Program-made: the position numbers and the translations under genes
IMG/VR virus record: IMGVR_UViG_3300025687_000065
Span: 1 to 50,105 of that record
Source of the DNA: a virus
DNA length: 50,105 bases
Strand: one strand, 5' to 3'
Notes under the pieces: generated by a model
What the model was told of the DNA's origin: nothing
The model's input: the letters and a program-made list of their open reading frames with translations, nothing else
The model's database searches: none
In this document: positions 7,884 to 15,698 of the stretch, piece after piece
Position numbering within the stretch: position 1 is the first letter of the stretch
Layout of the letters: each line of letters begins with the position of its first letter

Positions 7884-7895
7884 TTTTATATATTC
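7884..7895 (-). promoter_or_regulatory. Candidate late promoter upstream of the zinc-ribbon gene
   Basis: Minus strand reads GAATATATAAAA, about 14 bases upstream of the ATG at 7870 and just inside the end of the preceding gene. It matches the repeated late-like box. Confidence 0.55.
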
Positions 7896-8629
7896 TCAGT
7901 TAGTGGGTACTGTTTATGATAATCTTTAACCATCCCAAGAAACTTCTTACCATACTCTTGAATATCCTCCCATGTAATTTCAAATATTTGAGGTTCATCA
8001 TTTTCAACACCTATCCATATTTCGCCTCCATTAGGTTTGATGCCATTCATTTCCCAATATGCTAAAAAGTATGCAGCAATTTGCATAAAGTAGTTTTCAA
8101 TCCACTCTTTCTTTTTGCGTTTACGGCTAGTCTTAAAATCTAAGATGAGTAGATGAGCTTCATCATTCTCGTAAATATTATCCACTCTACCTGCGTACCC
8201 TCCCATCTGGTGGGAGTACAGCGTCTCCTCGATACTTACAACTCGGTTTATTTTATCAAATAAGCCATTATTATAGAAACTATAAAATAGCTTTCTACCT
8301 ACCTCAAGTTCTTCCTCAGAAAAACCTTGTTCATTTGCAAATTCAATAATTAATTGCTGTGCCTCTAAAAGTCTTTCTTTTTGTGTATCTAATTCAGATC
8401 CTAAAAAGTACTCAATCATTTGATGCATAACGGTTCCACGGTTTGCAGAAAACTTTGAAATGCGATCTGCTTCTTCTTCACCTACACGTTTTCTCCACTT
8501 ATCTAATCCAGAACTATCTGTCATAGATCCTAGTATTGTGGTTACTGAAGGGTACTTATTTTTTCCAATGAGATAATACCTCTTTCCGTTAATTGTTTGT
8601 GTTTGTGTTAATGATTCAGCTGTAGCCAT
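7886..8629 (-). CDS. PD-(D/E)XK exonuclease, MGME1/Cas4/RecB-like
   Basis: 247 residues. It starts with the pattern KYPSVTTILG and carries RGTVMHQMIEYFLG (helix with His), then GGYAGRVDNIYENDEAHLLILDFKTSRKRKKK where D..(D)xK is the catalytic core, then YFMQIAAYFLAYWEMNG with Gln and Tyr of the RecB motif. This arrangement is that of phage and mitochondrial MGME1-like single-strand exonucleases. It probably processes DNA ends in replication or recombination. It overlaps the 81-residue gene upstream by 14 bases. Confidence 0.85.
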   Translation of the reverse strand: MATAESLTQTQTINGKRYYLIGKNKYPSVTTILGSMTDSSGLDKWRKRVGEEEADRISKFSANRGTVMHQMIEYFLGSELDTQKERLLEAQQLIIEFANEQGFSEEELEVGRKLFYSFYNNGLFDKINRVVSIEETLYSHQMGGYAGRVDNIYENDEAHLLILDFKTSRKRKKKEWIENYFMQIAAYFLAYWEMNGIKPNGGEIWIGVENDEPQIFEITWEDIQEYGKKFLGMVKDYHKQYPLTENI

Positions 8630-8861
8630 CTTTTTTATTTGTTCCTAAGAAGATATCTTGTTGCTCTTTAGTAGGCCAACCTAATTCCTTCTTACATTGT
8701 TTACAGTAAAGTCTCATGTCTTTAGTTTCATTAAAAGCAACATGAGATTCGGAATGTTTACAATTTTCTTGTAATGATTCCTTTTGTTTTTCCAAGTCAC
8801 GTACTACTTGTTCGATTTGATTAACTTGGTTTAAAATATCAGATTCATCGTTTTGTTCCAT
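8616..8861 (-). CDS. Small coiled-coil zinc-finger protein
   Basis: 81 residues. The N-terminal third is a coiled coil (ILNQVNQIEQVVRDLEKQKESLQ); it is followed by C-x-H and C-x2-C (NCKHSESHVAF ... RLYCKQCKKELGWP), which fits a zinc finger of the type seen in small phage regulators. It overlaps both the nuclease gene downstream and the gene upstream, so the three are co-translated. Confidence 0.75.
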   Translation of the reverse strand: MEQNDESDILNQVNQIEQVVRDLEKQKESLQENCKHSESHVAFNETKDMRLYCKQCKKELGWPTKEQQDIFLGTNKKDGYS

Positions 8862-9277
8862 ACTTCAATAACTTTTTCCATGGGAAGAAGAACATAGAGT
8901 ATTCTTAATAAGAGAATAACACCACCTGTTCTAAGAATAGATTTAGTGAAAGGCCACCATTTACTATATTCCCTATCTGGCGATAAAACTAAGAGATATG
9001 CTGATGCATCTTCAAGTTTTGTCATTTCAGGCGCCACAGCGTCAGCAATACCCATATCTAAAAAGAAGCGATCAAATTCTCTTAATTTCATCAATACATA
9101 CCCTTCTTCAGAAAAGGGTTGATTGATTACTTCCTCAGGTAGATTAATTACAGTGTAGATTCTACCTACCCAGTCTACTCGGAAGCCTTTTTCGTTTAAT
9201 GATTTTTCATTTTCTTTGGCAACCTTTCTAACCTTTCGCCAAAGATTTATTTCCTTAAGTAATTTGTAGATGTACAT
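8831..9277 (-). CDS. Putative membrane-anchored protein of unknown function
   Basis: 148 residues. A basic helical N-terminus (YKLLKEINLWRKVRKVAKENEK) is followed by a small soluble domain (GFRVDWVGRIYTVINLPEEV), then a hydrophobic segment at about 113-131 (ILRTGGVILLLRILYVLLP) and a short tail. No family recognised. It starts about 20 bases after the sigma-factor stop and overlaps the next gene by 31 bases. Confidence 0.7.
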   Translation of the reverse strand: MYIYKLLKEINLWRKVRKVAKENEKSLNEKGFRVDWVGRIYTVINLPEEVINQPFSEEGYVLMKLREFDRFFLDMGIADAVAPEMTKLEDASAYLLVLSPDREYSKWWPFTKSILRTGGVILLLRILYVLLPMEKVIEVWNKTMNLIF

Positions 9278-9298
9278 AACTTTATTTTTTTTATGTAT

Positions 9299-9937
9299 TT
9301 AAACTTCAGAGAAGAGACTCATACCTTCTAACTGTTTTTTAACTATTTTTCTCCCTCTAAAAATACGATTCTTAACAGTTTGTAAATTAATTCCTTTTTC
9401 ATACTCTAACATAATATCTAAAATGTCATTATATGATTTATGGTTTAAGAATCTTTCAACCATATATCTCTTATACATTGGAGGTAATGCATTAATAGCT
9501 TCACGTGTTAATCTAACTTGTTCCACTAAAGTATTTTCCTCTTCCCAGAATTCATCATCAGTTTTAAGAGATGGGTCATCTTTAAAAATATCATAGTCAG
9601 TTGGTTGAGGTTCAACGCCAGCATCGGTAAATACATTCATACTCACCTTTTTATTTCTAAATCTAATCCACCCAATACATTCATTGTAAGCAATACGATA
9701 TGCCCATGTAGTTATCTGATATGATTCATCGTATTGATCAATTTTAAGATAAACCGTTGTAAGTGTAGTAGAAACAATATCATCGGCAACAGCAGGATCT
9801 TTTACTATGTTATTTACATAATTCCATAATCCTGGTCTCATCTTGCGATAAAGTTCATTGTAAGTTTTTTCAGATCGTGTCTTTTTGAATTCAATTGCCA
9901 GTTCCTTGTAAGTCTTAGTTGTCTTAGTTTTTGCCAT
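9299..9937 (-). CDS. ECF-like sigma factor
   Basis: 212 residues. Region 2 is clear: RPGLWNYVNNIVKDPAVADDIVSTTLTTVYLKIDQYDESYQITTWAYRIAYNECIGWIR, with the AxDixq-type core helix and the TWAYRIAYN segment. Region 4 follows a 45-residue linker: LTREAINALPPMYKRYMVERFLNHKSYNDILDIM...INLQTVKNRIFRGRKIVKKQL, a helix-turn-helix ending with the typical V-K-x-R-I-x-R-G-R. It should bind host RNA polymerase and direct it to phage promoters. It is distinct from the gp55-like factor at 47126-47491, so the phage encodes two. It overlaps the phosphoesterase-like gene upstream by 14 bases. Confidence 0.88.
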   Translation of the reverse strand: MAKTKTTKTYKELAIEFKKTRSEKTYNELYRKMRPGLWNYVNNIVKDPAVADDIVSTTLTTVYLKIDQYDESYQITTWAYRIAYNECIGWIRFRNKKVSMNVFTDAGVEPQPTDYDIFKDDPSLKTDDEFWEEENTLVEQVRLTREAINALPPMYKRYMVERFLNHKSYNDILDIMLEYEKGINLQTVKNRIFRGRKIVKKQLEGMSLFSEV

Positions 9938-10463
9938 TTATAAAATCTTTAATAGTTGAAAATTTAATTGGTGAATAGTTCCAAAAATCGGAACATACAT
10001 TAATGCGATTTGATTTTCTTAAATCAGTTGCATGAGAAAATACTGTATGGCCATGGAAGTGAATTGTTCCACTGTCCTTTCCATTCCATACCTCCAAAGG
10101 ATAATGTGAAATAACAGAATCAAATTGTGGAAGTTCAATAATTTGACCTTCTAAAATTTCTATATCATCAAATTCTTCAATAACATCTAAAAGAGCCTCA
10201 TCAGAATTACCTATCATAAAATAGATTGTTCCGTTGAGCCTTTTTAGAATTCTTTTTGCAGTATGAGGATCCCATGCAAAATTTCCTAAATGAAATACAA
10301 TATCATCTTTAGATACTATTTTGTTCCAATTACGAACAAGAGAATCATTCATATCATCAATATCTTTGAATGATCTGCGATTAGCTATTTCTAAAATTTG
10401 TGGCCTTCCAAACCACGTATCAGATGTTATATAGAAATCTTTAGGTACATTTTCTTTAACCAT
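9924..10463 (-). CDS. Calcineurin-like phosphoesterase fold with degenerate metal site
   Basis: 179 residues that align by eye with phage metallophosphoesterases: TSDTWFG (Asp15; the His of D-x-H is Trp17), DIVFHLGNFAWD (GD replaced by Gly-Asn61), YFMIGNSDEA (GNHD has Ser at 87), ISHYPLEVW (His120 kept) and HFHGHTVFSH (GHxH ends in Val141). The ligands specific to the first metal are lost and the bridging Asp is Asn, while second-metal ligands Asn86, His120 and His139 remain. It is therefore probably inactive or altered in chemistry and may act as a binding protein. It is the first gene after a likely early promoter. Confidence 0.82.
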   Translation of the reverse strand: MVKENVPKDFYITSDTWFGRPQILEIANRRSFKDIDDMNDSLVRNWNKIVSKDDIVFHLGNFAWDPHTAKRILKRLNGTIYFMIGNSDEALLDVIEEFDDIEILEGQIIELPQFDSVISHYPLEVWNGKDSGTIHFHGHTVFSHATDLRKSNRINVCSDFWNYSPIKFSTIKDFINGKN

Positions 10464-10501
10464 ATATACTTTCGTTTAGAACAGTAAAATTACTGTCAGT
10501 A

Positions 10502-10532
10502 CAAATATAAAACAAAAATTTGAGAATTGAAA
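10502..10532 (-). promoter_or_regulatory. Candidate early/host-type promoter (31-bp element, copy 1)
   Basis: Minus strand: TTTCAATTC, 14 bases, then TATATTTG, which matches the Bacteroidota -7 box TAnnTTTG. The same TTTCAATTC-N14-TATATTT arrangement recurs at 19324-19354 with exactly the same spacing. A start site about 7 bases further would leave a ~30-base leader before the ATG at 10463. Confidence 0.6.
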
Positions 10533-10540
10533 GATTTAGA

Positions 10541-11482
10541 TTAACTTTTTACAGAAAATCTTTTGCCGCCATCTTTTTCAATAGTTTTATCAATCATAGT
10601 CTTAGAATACTCATCAAGTTTTTTCATTGATTCTTTATCAATTGGCTTTCCGTAAAAATCTTCATAAATCTTTTTATAGGCTTCAACTGTACTATCAAAA
10701 GGTACTCCAGGTTGAGCGTTTGATTCAATTACATAAACCTTACCATCCTTTGACTTCATCATATCAAAACACATATAAGGAAGGTCTTCATAGATTTTGC
10801 AAAACTTATCTAAAACCTTCTTATATTCAGTAGGTATGTTTTTAACGTCTCTTCTTGCATAACCAAACTCCATTTCTTCTTTGGCATCGCCATCACCATT
10901 TTTTGCTTTGGCATTTAGTGGAGTTCGCTCCATCCAAAATATAGGTTGACCTTTAAAATTAATGAAACGCATTTCCTCAGCCTTATCTACATATTCAGAA
11001 AAGGTATCAAAAATCTTTTCATCCAAATCTTCCATGAGTTCAGGTTTCTTAATTACCTGAATACCAATTCCACTATGTCCCTTTGAAGGTTTTGCAATAA
11101 TAGGAAAGTTAAGTTTTTCTAAAGCTTCATTTTTAGAATAAACCGTTTTAGGTACATTTTCATCTTCACCTACAAGTTTATGAAACTCTTCCTTAGATCC
11201 AGATTTTGAAATATGCTTAGGGTGATTATAGACATTCTCTTCCTTAATTCTTTTTTCTTTTAGCAATTGATCAATAATACTACTATGATAATTAAGAATA
11301 GGATAATCAGGATTTATGTCAATCTTATCAATGTTATTCTCAGTAACCTGAATAAAAAACTTATCTCCAGCAAATCCTTTATAAGACCACCATCTTTGAC
11401 CACTATCTCTACGAGTAGCAAGATAGACTTTCTTTAATGCAGAATCATTTGAAAATTCCTCAAAGAGTTTTACGTATTTCAT
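10541..11482 (-). CDS. ATP-grasp family ligase with capsid-targeting-like N-terminus
   Basis: 313 residues. An ATP-grasp core is visible: FPIIAKPSKGHSGIGIQVI (Lys131 and the glycine-rich loop 134-140), EEMRFINFKGQPIFWMER (central strand), and FDMMKSKDGKVYVIESNAQPG carrying the metal ligands Asp240, Glu253 and Asn255. Enzymes of this fold join an acid to an amine via acyl-phosphate, for example amino-acid additions by RimK relatives. The substrate is unknown. The N-terminus MKYVKLFEEFSNDS resembles T4 capsid-targeting peptides, so the protein might be packaged in the head. A late-like box lies just upstream (11498-11509). Confidence 0.8.
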   Translation of the reverse strand: MKYVKLFEEFSNDSALKKVYLATRRDSGQRWWSYKGFAGDKFFIQVTENNIDKIDINPDYPILNYHSSIIDQLLKEKRIKEENVYNHPKHISKSGSKEEFHKLVGEDENVPKTVYSKNEALEKLNFPIIAKPSKGHSGIGIQVIKKPELMEDLDEKIFDTFSEYVDKAEEMRFINFKGQPIFWMERTPLNAKAKNGDGDAKEEMEFGYARRDVKNIPTEYKKVLDKFCKIYEDLPYMCFDMMKSKDGKVYVIESNAQPGVPFDSTVEAYKKIYEDFYGKPIDKESMKKLDEYSKTMIDKTIEKDGGKRFSVKS

Positions 11483-11497
11483 TAGGCATGGATATTT

Positions 11498-11510
11498 GTT
11501 TATATATCCA
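11498..11510 (-). promoter_or_regulatory. Candidate late promoter for the ATP-grasp gene
   Basis: Minus strand GGATATATAAAC, overlapping the 3' end of the upstream gene and about 16 bases before the ATG at 11482. Confidence 0.5.
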
Positions 11511-12381
11511 GGAAAATTGCATCAGATATCCAACGGTGTAAAGGATCGTCTTTGGTTCTTATTGTTTCTATATCAGACATTATCTCTTCTTCAATTTCTT
11601 TAATACCATCTAAAGGAGTACCTTTAGGATCAATAAAGAACTCTCTTATTGAAGGGAATGACATAGGTTCAAATGGATGCATAAGCATTTCACCAATCAG
11701 ATCAAAATGCCTTTCATAAATGTGGAGGGAATGGGCAATGTGTGTATAGGTACCTAATTCTAAGTCAGGATAATGTGGACGCAGATGCTGATACATTTGT
11801 TCCTGTAATAAACAGAAGAATGCAACATCAGTAGCAGTACCTAAGATAAGATCATTAGATCTCATATCAATAGTAAAGTTAAGTTTATTATCTCTTATCT
11901 GAAATACACCATTAAGAGTACAAACAAAATCTTTATTACCATTCCATTGATGGGAAGGTTTGTTAAAATGTAAAATTGCTTGGCGAGAATCTTTATCCTT
12001 AATTAAGGATTCTAATGCCCATTGATATTGATTATAATAATGTTCATTATATTCGCTAAAGATTAAGTTACCATAAGCAGAATTTACAGAGCCATCTTTA
12101 TTTGCAATCTGATCCCAGAATTTTGCAAACTTTGTAATGAATTCGGTATCTTTACGGCCTGTAAAATACCAAACTAATTCACCTGCAATATATTTAAATT
12201 GGCTGCTTCTTCTTTTATTTTCATAGAGAGGAAACCGAGGATCCTCAATTACCATAGCAGCATTGGTAACTTCAAATATTTTCATACCTCTTGGTGAGGT
12301 AATGTATTCAGGGTTATGTAATACATCATTAAGAGCTGTTGCATAAACATCAGCGAAGGTTTCTCCTTTGTATATTCTCAT
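11500..12381 (-). CDS. Thymidylate-synthase family enzyme, likely dCMP hydroxymethylase (gp42-like)
   Basis: 293 residues with TS motifs: catalytic Cys154 in DFVCTLNGVFQIRDNKL and RSNDLILGTATDVAFF (174-189). In thymidylate synthase the residue that reads the uracil ring is Asn177, 31 residues after the catalytic Cys. Here the residue 31 after Cys154 is Asp185, as in T4 gp42 (Cys148/Asp179), where Asp selects dCMP. The Cys-Thr pair and the VNSAYG stretch also match gp42 (MCT, INSNYG) rather than TS (PCH, PVYG). I infer a dCMP hydroxymethylase or methylase, hence modified cytosine in phage DNA. Nucleotide kinases follow upstream. Starts in overlap with a 66-residue gene. Confidence 0.85.
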   Translation of the reverse strand: MRIYKGETFADVYATALNDVLHNPEYITSPRGMKIFEVTNAAMVIEDPRFPLYENKRRSSQFKYIAGELVWYFTGRKDTEFITKFAKFWDQIANKDGSVNSAYGNLIFSEYNEHYYNQYQWALESLIKDKDSRQAILHFNKPSHQWNGNKDFVCTLNGVFQIRDNKLNFTIDMRSNDLILGTATDVAFFCLLQEQMYQHLRPHYPDLELGTYTHIAHSLHIYERHFDLIGEMLMHPFEPMSFPSIREFFIDPKGTPLDGIKEIEEEIMSDIETIRTKDDPLHRWISDAIFLDI

Positions 12382-12550
12382 TTGATTTTTCTTCTAGGGT
12401 TTTTAAAACATTATTAAGAGCCTCTTCATATATACGCTTTGTTTCATGATGCTTATAACCATCAATTCCTCTTAAGCGATTAACTTCAGCAAAGACATCA
12501 TCTTTAATGCCTTTATGCCAAGCTTCATATAAAATATCTTCTAGACTCAT
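12350..12550 (-). CDS. Small protein coupled to the dCMP-modifying gene
   Basis: 66 residues, basic and helical (MSLEDILYEAWHKGIKDD ... YEEALNNVLKTLEEKSNENIQRR). It overlaps the next gene's start by 32 bases and its own ATG overlaps the kinase stop (TAATG), so it is clearly part of the same operon. No known domain recognised. Confidence 0.65.
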   Translation of the reverse strand: MSLEDILYEAWHKGIKDDVFAEVNRLRGIDGYKHHETKRIYEEALNNVLKTLEEKSNENIQRRNLR

Positions 12551-13143
12551 TATGCAAATAGACTTAATTGTCGCGGATCACCAGTAACGGTATTTTCGTG
12601 ACTAAGAAAATCAATAATAATTTTTGATACATCATCAGCACTCATAGTACCAATGTTAACCATTAGTTTATTTTTAATCTTACTTAAGCGATGAGCACGG
12701 TTAAATCCATCTACTTCAGCTTTAATCTCCTCTTCATTACCGTAGAATGATTTACCATCATCTCTACTCATAATGATTTGTGGATTATTGGTAAGAGTAA
12801 TAAGATAAAGATTTTCTCTTAATGCATTTGCAAATTGTTTTTCAATATCAAAAACATAATCACCTGAATACCCTCGGTAAAGTGGAGAGTAAACAGTTTC
12901 GCCTAAATGTGAGCGGTTAAAGATTATGTTAACATCTTTATCTTTTAATTCCATCATCATTCTAAACATATCAGTGTACATTTGTTTTGAATAAGATGTA
13001 TGTTTTTCTGTATCATTTTTAAAAGGCAATGATGAATAATGCATCTTATGAAAAACTAAATCATTAAGTTTTTCAATAATAAGATTTTGTTGAGTGTCTT
13101 TGCCTGTGTTATCTGTACCCTCTATGATGATGAATTTACTCAT
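12550..13143 (-). CDS. Deoxynucleoside monophosphate kinase, thymidylate-kinase-like
   Basis: 197 residues with P-loop EGTDNTGKDT (8-17) and the thymidylate-kinase-style segment NRSHLGETVYSPLYRGYSGDYVF (the DR-motif region, here N-R-S), then a LID-like SRDDGKSFYGNEEEI. It would phosphorylate dTMP or, given the neighbour, a hydroxymethyl-dCMP, as T4 gp1 does. Its C-terminus ends PRQLSLFA. It is directly coupled to the 66-residue gene. Confidence 0.83.
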   Translation of the reverse strand: MSKFIIIEGTDNTGKDTQQNLIIEKLNDLVFHKMHYSSLPFKNDTEKHTSYSKQMYTDMFRMMMELKDKDVNIIFNRSHLGETVYSPLYRGYSGDYVFDIEKQFANALRENLYLITLTNNPQIIMSRDDGKSFYGNEEEIKAEVDGFNRAHRLSKIKNKLMVNIGTMSADDVSKIIIDFLSHENTVTGDPRQLSLFA

Positions 13144-13157
13144 TTTATTTTTATATG

Positions 13158-13637
13158 TTAAAAGTTATGGTTGTTTATTTCAATGTCGTAATTAGTAAAG
13201 CCTTCAAAATCTTTTTCATCAGCTTCTAATCTACGCTCTAATGTATCACCTGGCATATTACGTTGATGTAACCTATTCCTTCTTACTTCAATTGGCATAT
13301 TAAGATAAATGATAGTACATTCTTTACGGTCAATTGGATTGATATGAGAAATGCCTTTGGGCGTCATTATGAAAAGATTACATTGTTCTTTAAATTGCTT
13401 ATAGCTTGTACCATAATACCAACCATTGAACTCTACCCATTCATACCAAAAGTTATTTTTTATTCTATCCTCAAAATCATCCTTTGTCATAAAGTAATAA
13501 TCACGACCATCAATTTCCCCTTCTCTAGGTGGTCTTGTAGTATAGGAAATGCCGTAGACAAATCCACGGCCTTCCATAACCTTTCTCATATGATCCTTAC
13601 CTGATGCAGCTTTTCCTACTAAGATTATCTTATTCAT
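13158..13637 (-). CDS. Guanylate-kinase-like NMP kinase
   Basis: 159 residues. P-loop GKAASGKD (8-15), then the GMP-binding signature SYTTRPPREGEIDGRDYYFMTKDDF and WYEWVEFNGWYYGTSYKQF, as in guanylate kinases. It probably supplies dGDP or a modified dNDP for phage DNA synthesis. It lies 14 bases upstream of the dTMP-kinase-like gene, so the phage has two separate kinases where T4 uses one multi-substrate enzyme. Confidence 0.87.
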   Translation of the reverse strand: MNKIILVGKAASGKDHMRKVMEGRGFVYGISYTTRPPREGEIDGRDYYFMTKDDFEDRIKNNFWYEWVEFNGWYYGTSYKQFKEQCNLFIMTPKGISHINPIDRKECTIIYLNMPIEVRRNRLHQRNMPGDTLERRLEADEKDFEGFTNYDIEINNHNF

Positions 13638-13682
13638 TTAATTAGAGTATAGGTAATGATTAAATCTTTTGACCATGTATTA

Positions 13683-13931
13683 TCAGATACCCATTTCATT
13701 ATTAATAGATTTGTTATTTTCCTTTACCTCAAAGGTTTCGTTTAAAATATCAAGGCATCCTTGTGCATCTGCCAAATTCCTGGTAAGTTTTACCATTTCA
13801 TCAATAAGATCAGGATGTTCTCCAATTCCTACTGGGTTTGTTAAATAAACTGTTAGTTGTGCAATTGCTTTTTGTTTCTGTGCAGTGAATTGCGCTTTAA
13901 CTGCTTCGTACATAACGTTTGAAGTTGACAT
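13683..13931 (-). CDS. Small conserved helical protein
   Basis: 82 residues. The sequence MYEAVKAQFTAQKQKAIAQLTVYLTNPVGIGEHPDLIDEMVKLTRNLADAQGCLDIL has two helices around a VGIGEHPDL turn. I recall similar short proteins in many T4-like phages but not a function. It starts 2 bases after the KTSC-domain gene stop. Confidence 0.75.
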   Translation of the reverse strand: MSTSNVMYEAVKAQFTAQKQKAIAQLTVYLTNPVGIGEHPDLIDEMVKLTRNLADAQGCLDILNETFEVKENNKSINNEMGI

Positions 13932-13933
13932 AA

Positions 13934-14161
13934 CTAGTCTGTAATTAGTTTTGAATGTTCGTAATTGTTTTTAATTTTTTCATTAAAGAATTTTCCTTGG
14001 GATTCTGCTTTACACATATCTTCATATAATTGAGGATCCACATTAGAGTATTCATAAAGAGAACCTCCATTAAATTCTACTTTCAATGAATTTGTGGCAA
14101 AGTTATAAACCACTCTTTTAATCATTGACGAATCGGTCGTCGAGCTTTGTTCTAATATCAT
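13934..14161 (-). CDS. KTSC-domain protein
   Basis: 75 residues. SSMIKRVVYNFATNSLKVEFNGGSLYEYSNVDPQLYEDMCKAESQGKFFNEKIKNNYEH matches the KTSC domain, whose typical end K-G-K-x-F-N-x-x-I-x-x-x-Y is nearly intact (QGKFFNEKIKNNY). KTSC domains occur alone or next to lysyl-tRNA synthetase and RNA-related proteins; function is unclear. It overlaps the upstream gene by 44 bases from ATG 14161; an alternative ATG at 14125 would leave an 8-base overlap, but the SS-M-I residues fit the domain start, so I keep 14161. Confidence 0.8.
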   Translation of the reverse strand: MILEQSSTTDSSMIKRVVYNFATNSLKVEFNGGSLYEYSNVDPQLYEDMCKAESQGKFFNEKIKNNYEHSKLITD

Positions 14162-14318
14162 CGTTTACTAATTTAAATTGTTTCTTAAGTTCTGCGATAG
14201 GAAGTCTTTTGATCTGGGCTAAAGATTCCCATGCTTCTTGTTCGGTTTCTGCTTTACATTTCCATGTAATTTCTCTACCTACAATTTTAAACTCTTTTAT
14301 CTGTTTGTAATCTTCCAT
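14118..14318 (-). CDS. Small protein of unknown function
   Basis: 66 residues: MEDYKQIKEFKIVGREITWKC then AETEQEAWESLAQIKRLPIAELKKQFKLVND. It looks like a small alpha/beta domain with one Cys-rich-less core, and it precedes the KTSC gene with overlap. A late-like box sits about 12 bases upstream (14329-14341). Function not recognised. Confidence 0.65.
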   Translation of the reverse strand: MEDYKQIKEFKIVGREITWKCKAETEQEAWESLAQIKRLPIAELKKQFKLVNDDIRTKLDDRFVND

Positions 14319-14328
14319 TTAGAATTTA

Positions 14329-14341
14329 TTTTTATATTGTT
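14329..14341 (-). promoter_or_regulatory. Candidate late promoter
   Basis: Minus strand AACAATATAAAAA, about 11 bases upstream of the ATG at 14318, in the short gap after the topoisomerase gene. Confidence 0.45.
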
Positions 14342-14357
14342 AATATGTTAAAAGGTT

Positions 14358-15698
14358 TCATATAGATTTCTTAAGTTCCTCAAGATCTTTAATATACATA
14401 TCCTTAGGTTCAGTTCCTTCAATAACCTTAATCTCTGCTTCTTTTTCTGCCTTTTGATTTAACAATTCTTCAAACCTTTCTTTCGTTAATGAATAGATAG
14501 GCATACTTAATAAGTAATTAAATGATCCGTCAATTTGATCATATTTGTTCTTTTCAAGATACTCTACAATCTTTTGCTTAGGTACATTATTTATCTTAAG
14601 CTTACCTTCAATAATATCTTTAATAAATCTTGCTTTATTTGAAATAATAAGAAGCTCACGATTAAGCTTATCTAAAAGATAGGCTTTTCTCTTATCATAA
14701 TACCCTAAGCGAATACATACAAAATGTTTTACAATATCCTCAACACGATCAAAGATTTTAAGATTACCATTTTCATCAATTGTTGTAAGGTTTTCTGTTT
14801 CTTGTGTATGAATCTTTAATAGACCATCAAGCCTATCTTTTGAAATGTATTCTTTAAGTACTGCCCTCTGAAACTTAAGAATGTATTCAATCTTATCTGA
14901 TGAATTATCTTCATAATCAATAATAATTCTTCTTTCAACTAAGTTATTTAAATGGGCTTCATACTTTTCGTATGTAAAGGCAGGAGGTATTTCGGTTACC
15001 TTTACTGCTGTAGTATTTAAGACTTCGTATGATCCACTAATTTTCCAAGTTTTAGGATTGCCTGGATCTCTTTCAAACGTTCCGGTAAATTCACTTAACC
15101 ATGGAGGAAGAACCTTTATTCGCTTTTCCTTAAGAACAGCCAAACATGCATCTACCACATCTTTTGGATTTCGGTTAAGAATGTTAGTTGCAAAACCTAC
15201 AGCAATACCAGAAGATCCATTTAAAATTACAGTAGGAACAATAGGTAGAAAGAATTCAGGTTCAATCTGTTCACCTTCTTCTATCTTATTATTAAGTAAT
15301 TCAAAGTCCTGATAAATTAGTCTAAAGTTAGGATGCAATTTTGCACTAATGTAACGAGGAGCACCTGCAGATGGACTACGTAAAGATCCGTATTGACCAA
15401 TACCTTCTAAGAGAGGCATTGAGTTTTTAAACTTTTGACCCATACCAATCATTGAAGATTCTAATGAAGTATTACCATGATGATAATATGCCTCGGCTGC
15501 AACTCTACCTGCAAGTTGGAAAAGCTTCATAGGTTTTTCATTACCTCTTTTCCAAATTTTATTTGCTACATGTACAACCTTTCTCTGTGTTGGTTTAAGA
15601 CCGTCAATACAACTTGGGATAGCTCTGTTCTCTACAACATACTTAGCATACTCCAAATACTCTTTATCAAAAAATGATGTTACCGTTCTCTTATTCAT
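14358..15698 (-). CDS. DNA topoisomerase II medium subunit (gp52-like, ParC/GyrA fold)
   Basis: 446 residues. The breakage-reunion domain starts near residue 15 (RAIPSCIDGLKPTQRKVVH) with HHGNTSLESSMIGMGQKF and the active-site GAPRYISAKL, where Tyr116 next to Arg115 is the catalytic tyrosine. The C-terminal coiled coil (RLGYYDKRKAYLLDKL) is short and the GyrA beta-propeller is absent, as in T4 gp52. It pairs with the large subunit, whose stop codon overlaps its ATG, to form a type II topoisomerase for replication origin function. Confidence 0.93.
   Translation of the reverse strand: MNKRTVTSFFDKEYLEYAKYVVENRAIPSCIDGLKPTQRKVVHVANKIWKRGNEKPMKLFQLAGRVAAEAYYHHGNTSLESSMIGMGQKFKNSMPLLEGIGQYGSLRSPSAGAPRYISAKLHPNFRLIYQDFELLNNKIEEGEQIEPEFFLPIVPTVILNGSSGIAVGFATNILNRNPKDVVDACLAVLKEKRIKVLPPWLSEFTGTFERDPGNPKTWKISGSYEVLNTTAVKVTEIPPAFTYEKYEAHLNNLVERRIIIDYEDNSSDKIEYILKFQRAVLKEYISKDRLDGLLKIHTQETENLTTIDENGNLKIFDRVEDIVKHFVCIRLGYYDKRKAYLLDKLNRELLIISNKARFIKDIIEGKLKINNVPKQKIVEYLEKNKYDQIDGSFNYLLSMPIYSLTKERFEELLNQKAEKEAEIKVIEGTEPKDMYIKDLEELKKSI

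Noticed and set aside
13158-13637. Guanylate kinase as a host-derived cargo gene
   Set aside because: It is tightly packed in a phage nucleotide operon, has the same AT-rich composition and leader type as neighbours, so no sign of recent transfer.
14125-14310. Plus-strand ORF overlapping small minus-strand genes
   Set aside because: No promoter or leader, Ser/Leu-rich antisense pattern; minus-strand gene is supported by operon overlaps.
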